Source: Leptolyngbyaceae cyanobacterium MO_188.B28 (GTDB lineage: Bacteria; Cyanobacteriota; Cyanobacteriia; Phormidesmidales; Phormidesmidaceae). From it: DNA of 33,061 nucleotides. The stretch spans positions 1-33,061 of the forward strand of contig JASJDH010000033.1 of assembly GCA_030065175.1 (NCBI GenBank), written 5' to 3'. Below are positions 16,860-26,186 of this stretch, one piece after another. The translations under genes were made by a program, and so were the position numbers. Position 1 is the stretch's first letter, and each line of letters opens with the position of its first letter. Under the pieces are notes generated by a model. That model searched no databases, was not told where the DNA came from, and worked only from the letters and a program-made list of their open reading frames with translations.

Positions 16860-18410
16860 CTAATCATCTCCCTGCACACCTTGAACAATTCGTGAAAGTT
16901 CACTTTTCTCATCAACTGAAATCCGAGTCGGGGCGCCGCTAATGATCCGCTCCAGGTTGCGGAAGGAGTCTTTAATTTCGGGACCATGGGCGCTAATGGT
17001 ATACTCTCGAATTCCTTTATCGTGCCAAGATCCCCTCATCTTAAAGACGTTAATGGCGCGAGACATCTGCCCTCGAATCTCAACGTATTGGAGCATTAAG
17101 ATAGTATCGGTAATGGTCGAAATGTGGGAGTCAGTAATGGAGTGAGAGCCCATGAACTGTTCAGTTGTATTGGTGAAAAAGCCCGTTATTTCTTCCTGCT
17201 TAGCATAGCCGGTCACCCCGATCACAAATTGCCGGAAGGAATTGTTGCTAACCCCTCGATCCAAGGCTGAAAGGGAATCAATCGCGATTCGAGCTGGCTT
17301 AAAGTCGGCAATTTCAGATTTGATGATCTGTAAATGATCCTCCAAACCCGCTGATTCAGGATAGGCGCAAATGATTTTGAGCAGCCCCTTCCGCTCTAAT
17401 TCCTCAAAGTTAATTCCCCAGGAAGACGCATTTCGAAAAAGCTGAGCCCTGGATTCCTCATAAGCGAATAGAATGGCCCGCTCTCCCGCCTTGCAAGCAT
17501 CTTCCAAAAACTTACTGACCAGTAGGGTTTTACCAGTTCCGGTAGCGCCAGTGGCCAAGATAATTGAATCTTTGAAAAAGCCGCCGCCGCACATTTCATC
17601 CAGTGTTTTAACTCCAGATGAAACCCGAACATTAGAAGACCTTTGAGTTAACCGCATCGCCCCAAGTGGGAAAATATTGATGCCCTGATCTGTGATTGTA
17701 AAGGGATATTCCCCTTTCATATGGGTGGTTCCCCGCAGCTTAAGAATTTCGATGGTGCGTCGCCGCCGTTCTCCCTCTAAGACATTTCGCACAATCACCA
17801 CATTGTCCGAAACAAACTCCTCCACGCCATAACGGGCGACCGGGCCATATTCTTCTACCCGCTCTGTGGTCATTAAAGTGGTTGCGCCCATTTGCTTTAA
17901 TCGAGCCACTAGGCGAAAGATTTCCCGGCGGACGACGGAAGCCGCGTCATATTGTTGGAAAACAGCGGTGACTGAATCAATTGAAACTCGCTTAGCTTTA
18001 TATTTACGGATTGCGTACTGGATACGTTCAATTAATGCTGACAGATCAAAGTTGCCAATTACATCCTGACCTTCAGGATCGGGTGAAGCGTCCAGAATAA
18101 ACAGCTTGCCATCCTCCACTAGCTGCTGAAGATTCCACCCAAAACTAAAGGCATTCTTAATAATGTCATCTGGAGATTCTTCGAAGGTGACAAAAATCCC
18201 CGGCTCCTCGAAGTGAATGATGCCATTGTAGAGGAATTGGACCGTCATCATGGTCTTGCCCGTGCCGGAGGTGCCGCTGACCAGAGTCGTTCTGCCAACT
18301 GGCAGGCCGCCATGGCTAATGTCATCAAACCCTTCGATCATGGTTCGAATCTTTTGAACGCCCGTTAGCTTTACCTTGTCTTTTTGCCCATCTACAGAAG
18401 AATGATACAT
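16860..18410 (-). CDS. kaiC: Circadian clock ATPase/autokinase KaiC
   Basis: Two RecA-like domains with Walker A GTSGTGKTMM and GATGTGKTLL; MGSHSITDSHISTITDTILMLQYVEIRGQMSRAINVFKMRGSWHDKGIREYTIS; ISVDEKSELSRIVQGVQ. Confidence 0.98.
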   Translation of the reverse strand: MYHSSVDGQKDKVKLTGVQKIRTMIEGFDDISHGGLPVGRTTLVSGTSGTGKTMMTVQFLYNGIIHFEEPGIFVTFEESPDDIIKNAFSFGWNLQQLVEDGKLFILDASPDPEGQDVIGNFDLSALIERIQYAIRKYKAKRVSIDSVTAVFQQYDAASVVRREIFRLVARLKQMGATTLMTTERVEEYGPVARYGVEEFVSDNVVIVRNVLEGERRRRTIEILKLRGTTHMKGEYPFTITDQGINIFPLGAMRLTQRSSNVRVSSGVKTLDEMCGGGFFKDSIILATGATGTGKTLLVSKFLEDACKAGERAILFAYEESRAQLFRNASSWGINFEELERKGLLKIICAYPESAGLEDHLQIIKSEIADFKPARIAIDSLSALDRGVSNNSFRQFVIGVTGYAKQEEITGFFTNTTEQFMGSHSITDSHISTITDTILMLQYVEIRGQMSRAINVFKMRGSWHDKGIREYTISAHGPEIKDSFRNLERIISGAPTRISVDEKSELSRIVQGVQGDD

Positions 18411-18566
18411 AGCCTCATATATAGATTTACTTTAGTCAAAACAGATTCGCACAAGACCTAGATTTCTAATTGAAAGGAATTGATAGGTTAAACGAAAAAA
18501 TAAAAATTGCCCGCTAGTTTTTTACTTAATGACTACTTTGAAAAAGCCCAAGCTGAGAAATTAACA

Positions 18567-18875
18567 TCAAATTTCATCTTCGTGTAATTCATCGTAGAGT
18601 AAATCTAGCCCAATCAGCACCTTCTCACGATCGGATAAATCCCCAATAATTTTCCGAACAGGCGGCGGCAAAATTTTTGCTAAGGTAGGCGTCGCCAATA
18701 TTTTGTCCTCCTCGGCTAATTGAGGATTTTTCAATACATCGATCACCTTCAATGCATAGACTCCTTGAAATTCCCGTTCCAAAATATTGTTAAGAGTCTT
18801 GAGCGCTCGAAGCGAGTTTGGAGTGTTTCCAGCAACATAGAGTTTGAGGATATAGGTTTCTTTAGAGGAACTCAT
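18567..18875 (-). CDS. kaiB: Circadian clock protein KaiB
   Basis: [92 protein letters not shown]. Confidence 0.98.
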   Translation of the reverse strand: MSSSKETYILKLYVAGNTPNSLRALKTLNNILEREFQGVYALKVIDVLKNPQLAEEDKILATPTLAKILPPPVRKIIGDLSDREKVLIGLDLLYDELHEDEI

Positions 18876-18949
18876 GATTATTAAAGATCAGCTTTAGTAT
18901 ATTGACAGATGGGCGAGTCCAGTGATGATGGAAAATCCTCATGCTAGAT

Positions 18950-19870
18950 TCACATCTCCCGAGGAATTGAGCGACGGTACATCTCACACAGATGGGCAAT
19001 GACATCAATCAGAGTTAATCGATAATCCAGTAAAATTTCCTCGCTGCGGCCTTCTAACTGAAGTTGCTTGGAAAACTCATCCATCAGGTCCATGTGAATT
19101 CCAACCAGTTGAGAAACTGAAATATCGGCAAAAAAAGCGACATTGACATAGTCATCAATTTTTTGATTGAGGTTACTATCCTTAGCAAAATATTTAAGGA
19201 CAATGATGCGATAATCTGTCCTGAGCTTTTCCAATAATTCTTGCCGCTCAGGCTTAGTCATATTCCGCAAAAAGTTTTGCGGGTTTCGCTTGTAGTAGAC
19301 GCCCAAATAACCTAATCGTTCTTTTAATTTTTCTGCCAAACGCTGCTGCTGGAGACTTAGGAGAAGATGCGGAGAGGCCTCGTCTCCCCTTAATTGAGAA
19401 TCAGACTCATCTCTAGAAGCCGGTAGCTTGAGGAACTGATCGATCGCCTGATGGACTTGGCGCTCCAGCTGATCCAAATTAGTGAGCGCCAGACGGATGA
19501 CTGCGCCATGATAGGTGGGAATCGCCCCTTTAGCGGCGGCCACCCTTTTTTCGGGGGAGGGGTCCGTATCTGCTGGAGCCAGTATTGTCTCCGCTTCAGT
19601 TTGAATGGGCTTCTCTCCGTCATCACTAATCAATAGAGTGGGTAATAGAATGTCTTGATCCTGTAGCCGCTGAAATAGAGAGTTAACCTCTGGTCCATCC
19701 TGGATCAACAAACAGTCGATTTTCTGGCGGTTGTCAATTACCCAAGTCAGAAAACCCACATCGGATACAGCCCAGTTAACGGTATATGAATTACCTTCTA
19801 GACATCGTCTCAAACTGTGGGTGATCTCGTCGGAAGTTACAAAGATACCAATCAAGAAGTTAGCTGGCAA
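18950..19870 (-). CDS. kaiA: Circadian clock protein KaiA (likely TTG start)
   Basis: N-terminal pseudo-receiver and C-terminal LKERLGYLGVYYKRNPQNFLRNMTKPERQELLEKLRTDYRIIVLKYFAKDSNLNQKIDDYVNVAFFADISVSQLVGIHMDLMDEFSKQLQLEGRSEEILLDYRLTLIDVIAHLCEMYRRSIPRE; upstream of kaiBC. Confidence 0.97.
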   Translation of the reverse strand: MPANFLIGIFVTSDEITHSLRRCLEGNSYTVNWAVSDVGFLTWVIDNRQKIDCLLIQDGPEVNSLFQRLQDQDILLPTLLISDDGEKPIQTEAETILAPADTDPSPEKRVAAAKGAIPTYHGAVIRLALTNLDQLERQVHQAIDQFLKLPASRDESDSQLRGDEASPHLLLSLQQQRLAEKLKERLGYLGVYYKRNPQNFLRNMTKPERQELLEKLRTDYRIIVLKYFAKDSNLNQKIDDYVNVAFFADISVSQLVGIHMDLMDEFSKQLQLEGRSEEILLDYRLTLIDVIAHLCEMYRRSIPREM

Positions 19871-20347
19871 AGCCCTAAGTTAAATAGAGTTCACAACTAT
19901 AAAAGGTTATGGTGAGGTTGCCCGACAAAAAGTCAATGCTAGCCTAGTGAACAACCTCTTTCAGGAGATAATCGCGATTCAGAGTTGAACAAGATTACAA
20001 TCCCTATCGGCAGGCGCTCCTACTTAGTCTATCCATGGAAGACAAACTCAACCAACCATTAAAATGGTTAACAAACTTTATTGTAGTTGTAAACGTTTCC
20101 CATATCTCGAGGTATGCCTCCATAATTGAGTTAACACCCGCGAGTATGAGTCCCCCATTGGTTTTACCCTGTTTCCCCTAAGTCCCCCATATGTAAGTCT
20201 CCTATGTAAACGGAGACATTTCTAACGTCTTAGCCGCTGGTTCCACCAGTAGGCTTTGGTTTTGGCCGTCGGCTGGTTGCGTAAATAACTTTCCCAACCG
20301 GGCTTGGGGGGTATTTGCAGTAAGAGGCCGCCCACCTTCGCTGAATC

Positions 20348-23167
20348 ATGGTTATCCCTCCTCTCAACCAATTTTTAGTTCCATCCCTCAGCTGTCGACA
20401 AACAGCGAGTTTAGCCTCCGTGCTGCAGTTAAGTTGGAAAGACCCCCATGAGCGACTGGTGGTTTTAGACGCCGAGCAGCGTCCAATAGGCGTTATTCGT
20501 CTGGCGAATCTGTTTGCCGATGTACTTCAGACTTCGTCAGAGCCCTCTGCTGCGATCGCACTCTCCCCAGCGGGCTTTTCAGATCGCCTTTCAACACTAC
20601 TAAACACCAGGGCTGGACCGAATCTGGGTCAGCGCCTTCTCACCCAATGCTCCCAACTGATTGAGCCAGTGGTTTCCGTGTCTGATCAAACGTCTCTTCT
20701 CCAACTTTGGTCTACCATAGCGAGCGCTAACCAATCTCATTGGAGTCTAGTCAACGCGAATAATCAATACCTAGGACTACTGGATAGCTCAAAAATTCTC
20801 CAGTTCCTGGCGGCGAATCCTAAGCGCGCAGCTGCGCTTTTTCAGTCAGGCGCAGATCTTGACAAGGGACAACCTCAAGTTGAAACGGAAACCGTATCGG
20901 AGGCGACCACCCCAATTGCTTCGATTTCATGGTCTTCTCTAATTAAGCTTTTAGACCAGATTCCATTGCCGATCGCACTACAGAATCAAAATGGGCGGTT
21001 GCTGCATCAAAATCAAGCCTGGCAGACCCAATTTGGCGGACTAGATTATCTCAACTGTTTATTTCAATCCGCCCCAGGCCTGCTGAATATGAACGCCGCT
21101 GGTTCACCAATGGAGAAACAAGCGATTGAAGCCGCTCGTCTGAACCTCGGCGGGAATGTCGCTATAGGCGCAACGGCGGGATCGCCCCACTGTTCGCAAA
21201 TCGCCACAGACACGGATATTTGTACTTATATCTGTAAAATCAGGGACGGCCAAAACCAGATCTGGCGGCATGTCAAACTGCCCCTCATTATTAATGATGC
21301 TCTGACCCGATCTTCTCCCGTTTCAAATTCCCAGTCTTCTTTAGATGGCCTTGCTAGTCCGCCTTCCGGATTGTCCAGCCCCCTTCTAACTCAACATCTG
21401 CCTTTTTTAGAGAAATGGTTCCACACAGTTGGGCTAGCGTCAGCAGAAGAGGCCGCGGATATGGTGTGGCTGGTTATAGCCCAGAGCATTGGGGAGGCGT
21501 CGCAAGCTCCAGAATTAGACAGTTCGCTCATAGACGCTAAGTCGGCGCATCTGCCTAAAAATGAATTCTTGACTTATCTGGGCCATGAGTTAAAAACACC
21601 CCTAAATGCCCTATTGGGATTATCTGGTCTGCTCAAAGATGAACGGTTGGGGACTTTAAACGATCGGCAGACACGTTACACTCAACTGATTCACCAGAAT
21701 GTCCGGTATTTGATGACGACGGTGAATGATGTTCTGGATTTAACCCGGCTCGAGGCGGGACAACTGGATTTAAACCGAGTCCCTCTTAACCTTGATCAGA
21801 TTTGTCGTCAGGCCTTAGACCAGGCTGAAGCTCAAAATCTGAAGCAGATTGGCGACTCTGAATCGGAGGTCAGTCCCCACTTCGCTCAACGTCCCATATT
21901 TGATCTTGCCCCAAGCTTGGAGACGGTGTACGCCGATCAGTTGAGATTGCGGCAGATGCTATCTCATTTACTGAATAACGCCTTGAAATATACGCCCGCT
22001 GATGGAGTTGTGGGTCTGAAGGTGGAAAAATGGAGTCAGTGGGCGGCGTTCACAGTTTGGGACACGGGCGTTGGGATCGCTGAAGATCAGCAACACTTGC
22101 TTTTCCAAAAGTTTCAACGGTTAGAGAATCCGCTCAATCGGAATTTCTCAGGGGCGGGCTTGGGGTTGGTGCTAACGCGCCAACTCAGCCGACTGCATGG
22201 CGGCGAGGTAACGTTTATTTCCAAACCGGGCGGAGGCAGTCAATTTACTCTCTTGCTGCCATTGCATCCCAACCTACCCGACTCTCAGGCTACTGCTGAG
22301 AGTGAGTTGACGCCGTTGGTGGGGGAGGTGAATCGGCTGATTGTTTTAATCGATACTCTGCCCCGGCGGATTGAAGTATTGGCAAACCAGTTAATCAGTC
22401 TTAACTATCAGGTTGCGATCGCCCGCTCCCACTTAGAAGCTATTGACAAAGTCAGTCGGCTACAGCCCTGTGCAACGCTCCTTAATCCCATTCCATTTTT
22501 AGAAGCAGGGTGCGATCTGATGGCGATCCTGAAATCCAGCCCTGAAACCGCTTCCATTCCGGTGATTGTCACCGCCTTTCCCCATGCCGTTCAGCAAGAC
22601 TACCCAATTCGAGCTGATTATTTTCTGCCATTGCCGATTCATACTAAATCCCTACAGCAAGTCCTCACCTCTCTCGAGCAAGAAATCAGTTCTCAAAAAC
22701 CGCCCTCTTCCTTGAAAGGGGTGACGGTTTTGCATCTCAGACCGGGGGATGCATTTTTAACGCCGATCAAGTCTGTGGGCGCATCGGCAAACCCACCGGA
22801 ATCACAACTCCATGCAATACTCCAGAGTTATCAATGCAGAGTACTCGAGGTAGACGATATCGATCAGGCGGATTTACTCACCCGGGTATGGCGTCCCCAT
22901 GTGGTGTTGCTCGATCCCGCCATTGAAGATCCTGTTTCTTACCTACGACAATTAAGCCGTCAAGCGAGTCTTGCGGCGCTCCCCCTCGTGACATTAACAG
23001 GGGAAGCGACCCAGGCGGCTAACAGCATCCCAAACCTAGCCGTGTTTCCCTGCCTTGCGCCGCTACCCTCCTTGTTAAGCGGCGATTTAGAAGCCGCCGG
23101 TTCTTTAACTTTGCTTCAGGTGATTCAAGTGGCGGCTAGAGGGGTAGGGGTTGAGAATTCAGAATAG
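20348..23167 (+). CDS. Hybrid sensor histidine kinase: two CBS-like motifs, PAS-like region, HisKA/HATPase_c, two degenerate receiver-like domains
   Basis: FLTYLGHELKTPLNALLGLSGLL (H-box); QMLSHLLNNALKYTPADG (N); VWDTGVGI (G1); GAGLGLVLTRQLSRLHGG (G2). Receiver-like C-terminus LIVLIDTLPRRIEVLANQL...QPCATLLNP and VTVLHLRPGD...RPHVVLLDPAIEDP. Confidence 0.9.
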   Translation: MVIPPLNQFLVPSLSCRQTASLASVLQLSWKDPHERLVVLDAEQRPIGVIRLANLFADVLQTSSEPSAAIALSPAGFSDRLSTLLNTRAGPNLGQRLLTQCSQLIEPVVSVSDQTSLLQLWSTIASANQSHWSLVNANNQYLGLLDSSKILQFLAANPKRAAALFQSGADLDKGQPQVETETVSEATTPIASISWSSLIKLLDQIPLPIALQNQNGRLLHQNQAWQTQFGGLDYLNCLFQSAPGLLNMNAAGSPMEKQAIEAARLNLGGNVAIGATAGSPHCSQIATDTDICTYICKIRDGQNQIWRHVKLPLIINDALTRSSPVSNSQSSLDGLASPPSGLSSPLLTQHLPFLEKWFHTVGLASAEEAADMVWLVIAQSIGEASQAPELDSSLIDAKSAHLPKNEFLTYLGHELKTPLNALLGLSGLLKDERLGTLNDRQTRYTQLIHQNVRYLMTTVNDVLDLTRLEAGQLDLNRVPLNLDQICRQALDQAEAQNLKQIGDSESEVSPHFAQRPIFDLAPSLETVYADQLRLRQMLSHLLNNALKYTPADGVVGLKVEKWSQWAAFTVWDTGVGIAEDQQHLLFQKFQRLENPLNRNFSGAGLGLVLTRQLSRLHGGEVTFISKPGGGSQFTLLLPLHPNLPDSQATAESELTPLVGEVNRLIVLIDTLPRRIEVLANQLISLNYQVAIARSHLEAIDKVSRLQPCATLLNPIPFLEAGCDLMAILKSSPETASIPVIVTAFPHAVQQDYPIRADYFLPLPIHTKSLQQVLTSLEQEISSQKPPSSLKGVTVLHLRPGDAFLTPIKSVGASANPPESQLHAILQSYQCRVLEVDDIDQADLLTRVWRPHVVLLDPAIEDPVSYLRQLSRQASLAALPLVTLTGEATQAANSIPNLAVFPCLAPLPSLLSGDLEAAGSLTLLQVIQVAARGVGVENSE

Positions 23168-23168
23168 A

Positions 23169-23534
23169 ATGAACAAGATGAAGCATTTTTTTCTAGCCAC
23201 GCTGATTATCTTCAGCGGGTTGTTTTGTCCGGCTGTGGCGATCGCGGGGGGTGAAACCCCATCGAACAGCTCCAATACGATCAATGCCGCTCACCTCTTC
23301 GATATCCACTGTGCTGGGTGTCACCCCCAGGGCGGCAATATCATTCGTCGGGGTAAAACGCTTAAAACTCGGGCGCTGAAGCGATATGGAGCAGACAACA
23401 TAGCGGCGATCTCTGACCTCATCGCCAACGGCAAAAACACCATGTCAGCTTTCCGCGATCGTCTCACGGACAATGAAATTCAAGCGCTCTCCGCCTATGT
23501 GCTGCAGCGGGCGGAGGAAAATTGGCGGGCCTAG
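23169..23534 (+). CDS. Cytochrome c6-like protein (exported, single CXXCH)
   Basis: MNKMKHFFLATLIIFSGLFCPAVAIA signal peptide; NAAHLFDIHCAGCHPQGGNIIRRGKTLKTRALKRYG...ISDLIANGKNTMSAFRDRLTDNEIQALSAYVLQRAEENW. Confidence 0.92.
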   Translation: MNKMKHFFLATLIIFSGLFCPAVAIAGGETPSNSSNTINAAHLFDIHCAGCHPQGGNIIRRGKTLKTRALKRYGADNIAAISDLIANGKNTMSAFRDRLTDNEIQALSAYVLQRAEENWRA

Positions 23535-23603
23535 ACTTTTTTTTCGCTGACGCCCTTAAAATAACTAGGGTTACATCTGATAATTCTGATTACAGCTTGG
23601 GGA

Positions 23604-23631
23604 AGTAGACAGTAGTTAGTAGGCAGTAGAC
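23604..23631. repeat. Heptameric STRR-type repeat (AGTAGAC AGTAGTT AGTAGGC AGTAGAC)
   Basis: Four consecutive 7-nt units beginning AGTAG in intergenic DNA. Confidence 0.8.
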
Positions 23632-23711
23632 AGGGCAATCTTCCTATTTACCGCATGCCCCCTACCGTCTATTAGAATTACCAATCCCATTGCAAAACAT
23701 AACTTGCTTAA

Positions 23712-24068
<357 letters not shown>

Positions 24069-24086
24069 AATGCTTCGAGCTGTTCT

Positions 24087-24977
24087 TTATATAGAATCCG
24101 GATTATCAGGGCGCACCTTAGTCTCAGGGGGCGCAGCCACAATCCTTACTGGAGGAACTGCTCCGACAAGGGGATCTGGGGTTGTTCTAGAAATCGGTTG
24201 GGAATGACTCGCAGTCGGTTTGCGATCGCTGCCAGACTCAAACTGTTGTTTGGAACCCCCATTTCCGATCGACGAAGTGGGTGATAAAGGCGGCGGCAAA
24301 GGGATTTCCGGGTCAGGAAATTCAAGGCCTTCTTCAGCCATCGCCAGGGCAATTTCCTCGTATCCCGCAGTGGGATCATGGGGATCATTGGCGGGAAAAG
24401 GGTCGTCATACGCCCTCTGGACAGGAGAAGGATAGGAGTTTCCACTGGTAGCCGCTTTATCCTTAAAAACTTCAGCCGTAAAGATCTCTACATCCCGCTT
24501 AATAATCAGTTCCACCCGAGTTGAAAAAGCGGGATACGCCTCTTGATAATTGGGAGCTTGTTGATACGAACCCGCCAACTGCAAAAACTGCCACCCTTCA
24601 CTCTTCAGATTTTCGACCATGTGACGAAACTGTCGTCCACTTTCACCGAAGCTGCCGATACCCTCCAACGTCGCGCTTAAAGTAACGAGGAAGCTGAGGC
24701 CAATCAACCCAGCCGGGGACCACTGCCGAACAATTCCTTTGACCTTCTCATTGCCGATATCGCTGACATTCAGAGTCACGACAACTATCAGGAGTAGGCT
24801 ACTGACAATATTGACAATCTTTGAGTAATAGTAGTTCTTCTCAGCTCTGCTGGCTTTGCGGTCCAGCTTCACAACCTGATCTAGCCATCGAGATTTAATC
24901 GCCTGCTTCTGCAAATCTGGCAGATCTAGCCCGTCAATTAGCGTCGCCAGTTCTTCCTTCCGCTTCCTCAACACCAT
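24087..24977 (-). CDS. DUF4231 (SLATT-like 2TM) domain protein with long Pro/Ser-rich C-terminal tail
   Basis: KSRWLDQVVKLDRKASRAEKNYYYSKIVNIVSSLLLIVVVTLNV...PAGLIGLSFLVTLSATLEGIGSFGESGRQFRHMVENLKSEGWQFLQLAGSYQ; low-complexity tail from about PLPPPLSPTSS. Confidence 0.78.
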   Translation of the reverse strand: MVLRKRKEELATLIDGLDLPDLQKQAIKSRWLDQVVKLDRKASRAEKNYYYSKIVNIVSSLLLIVVVTLNVSDIGNEKVKGIVRQWSPAGLIGLSFLVTLSATLEGIGSFGESGRQFRHMVENLKSEGWQFLQLAGSYQQAPNYQEAYPAFSTRVELIIKRDVEIFTAEVFKDKAATSGNSYPSPVQRAYDDPFPANDPHDPTAGYEEIALAMAEEGLEFPDPEIPLPPPLSPTSSIGNGGSKQQFESGSDRKPTASHSQPISRTTPDPLVGAVPPVRIVAAPPETKVRPDNPDSI

Positions 24978-25157
24978 GCACTCCTTTGCTGTTATCGGCA
25001 GAGTCTTTTTGGTAATCCCCGTTATAGCGCTAACTTCCTAATAACGTGGATTAAAGGTGTTTTTTCTGGCGAAATTAACGTTTTGTAATGTCTACTCCGT
25101 CAAAAGGACCGAAAAATATGATTTTTTATTAAGTCTGCTTGACTCTCTCTTATCTGA

Positions 25158-26111
25158 TCACTCAATTCGCTCCAGTTGCCACAAAATCTGGTTTCCCTCT
25201 CGCTGAACCCGCGATACCGTCCAGTTTCGCCAAGTCCAGTATTCTCCTCGGCTGGTGACGGCATTAGCGCTAACGCCCATCAGGTCAGCTAATTCTGTAC
25301 TACTAATTAAATAGCCCTTTACAGCGATTTCATCGGCCATGTGCAAGGTTTCCAACACCTGACGAAGTTGGGCGACTTTGTTGTCGTGGGAAGCGTCGCG
25401 GGATAAGTCTGCCATGGTGCCTCGGGATTGGGGCGACTCAAGATCAACCTTCTGAGGGTCAGGATCCACTAAACCGGCTTTTTGGGAAGAGTCTAGGGTG
25501 AGTGTGAGACTAGTGTCTTTGAGTGAAGCCGCAAAAGTATTAACGCCTTTGGAGGGATTGTCCGGTAATTCATCCGGTTTTTCCTTGACCGATTTTCCCT
25601 TTTCCTGGCGCTCCTTGACCCCTTGCTTGAGGGAGATTCGCCGCCCGAGAGAAAACGCCCGGGCGATTTCATCGCAGCGTTCATTGCCAACATCGCCCGA
25701 ATGTCCTCGGACATACAGCCATTGTACGGGTGTTCCAAGCTGCTGAGCAGCCTGGTAATTCAAGGTGTCCAACGTTTCCCACAAATCCTGATTTAGCACC
25801 GGTTTGCCAGTGGAGGTTTTCCAGCCTTTTTTCCGCCAGCCCTTGATCCACTTGGTGATGCCATTTTTGACGTATTCACTGTCGGTGTAGAGGGAAATCG
25901 GCTCACTTTGGCCAGCGCTGAGAAGAAATTCTAAACCGGCGATCGCGGCTTGCATTTCCATCCGATTATTCGTACTTTCAGGGGCGGCTCCCCCGAGTTC
26001 GTGACTGGCTCCATTGGTGAAATAAATGACAGTCCCCCAGCCGCCAGGGCCAGGGTTCCCTGAGCAAGCGCCATCAGTGTAAATACTTTTGATTACAGGG
26101 ATCTTGGCCAT
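25158..26111 (-). CDS. rnhA: Ribonuclease HI with C-terminal accessory domain
   Basis: SIYTDGACSGNPGPGGWGTVIYF...ESTNNRMEMQAAIAGLEFL...LYTDSEYVKNGITKWIKGWRKKGWKTSTGKPVLNQDLWE...YVRGHSGDVGNERCDEIAR, then linker and LISSTELADLMGVSANAVTSRGEYWTWRNWTVSRVQREGNQILWQLERIE. Confidence 0.95.
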   Translation of the reverse strand: MAKIPVIKSIYTDGACSGNPGPGGWGTVIYFTNGASHELGGAAPESTNNRMEMQAAIAGLEFLLSAGQSEPISLYTDSEYVKNGITKWIKGWRKKGWKTSTGKPVLNQDLWETLDTLNYQAAQQLGTPVQWLYVRGHSGDVGNERCDEIARAFSLGRRISLKQGVKERQEKGKSVKEKPDELPDNPSKGVNTFAASLKDTSLTLTLDSSQKAGLVDPDPQKVDLESPQSRGTMADLSRDASHDNKVAQLRQVLETLHMADEIAVKGYLISSTELADLMGVSANAVTSRGEYWTWRNWTVSRVQREGNQILWQLERIE

Positions 26112-26186
26112 AGGTAACCGACGGTATCCTCAGCAGAAAACATGTGTATCATACCCTGGGATACTGGAGTTTAGATGAAGCTGGAA

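Noticed and set aside
11258-19873. A 15-nt identity GTTAGCTGGCAAAGC shared by the attC2 right edge/flank and the kaiA start region
   Set aside because: About one such 15-mer match is expected by chance in a 33-kb window counting both strands, and the kaiA copy is coding sequence with no attC fold around it.
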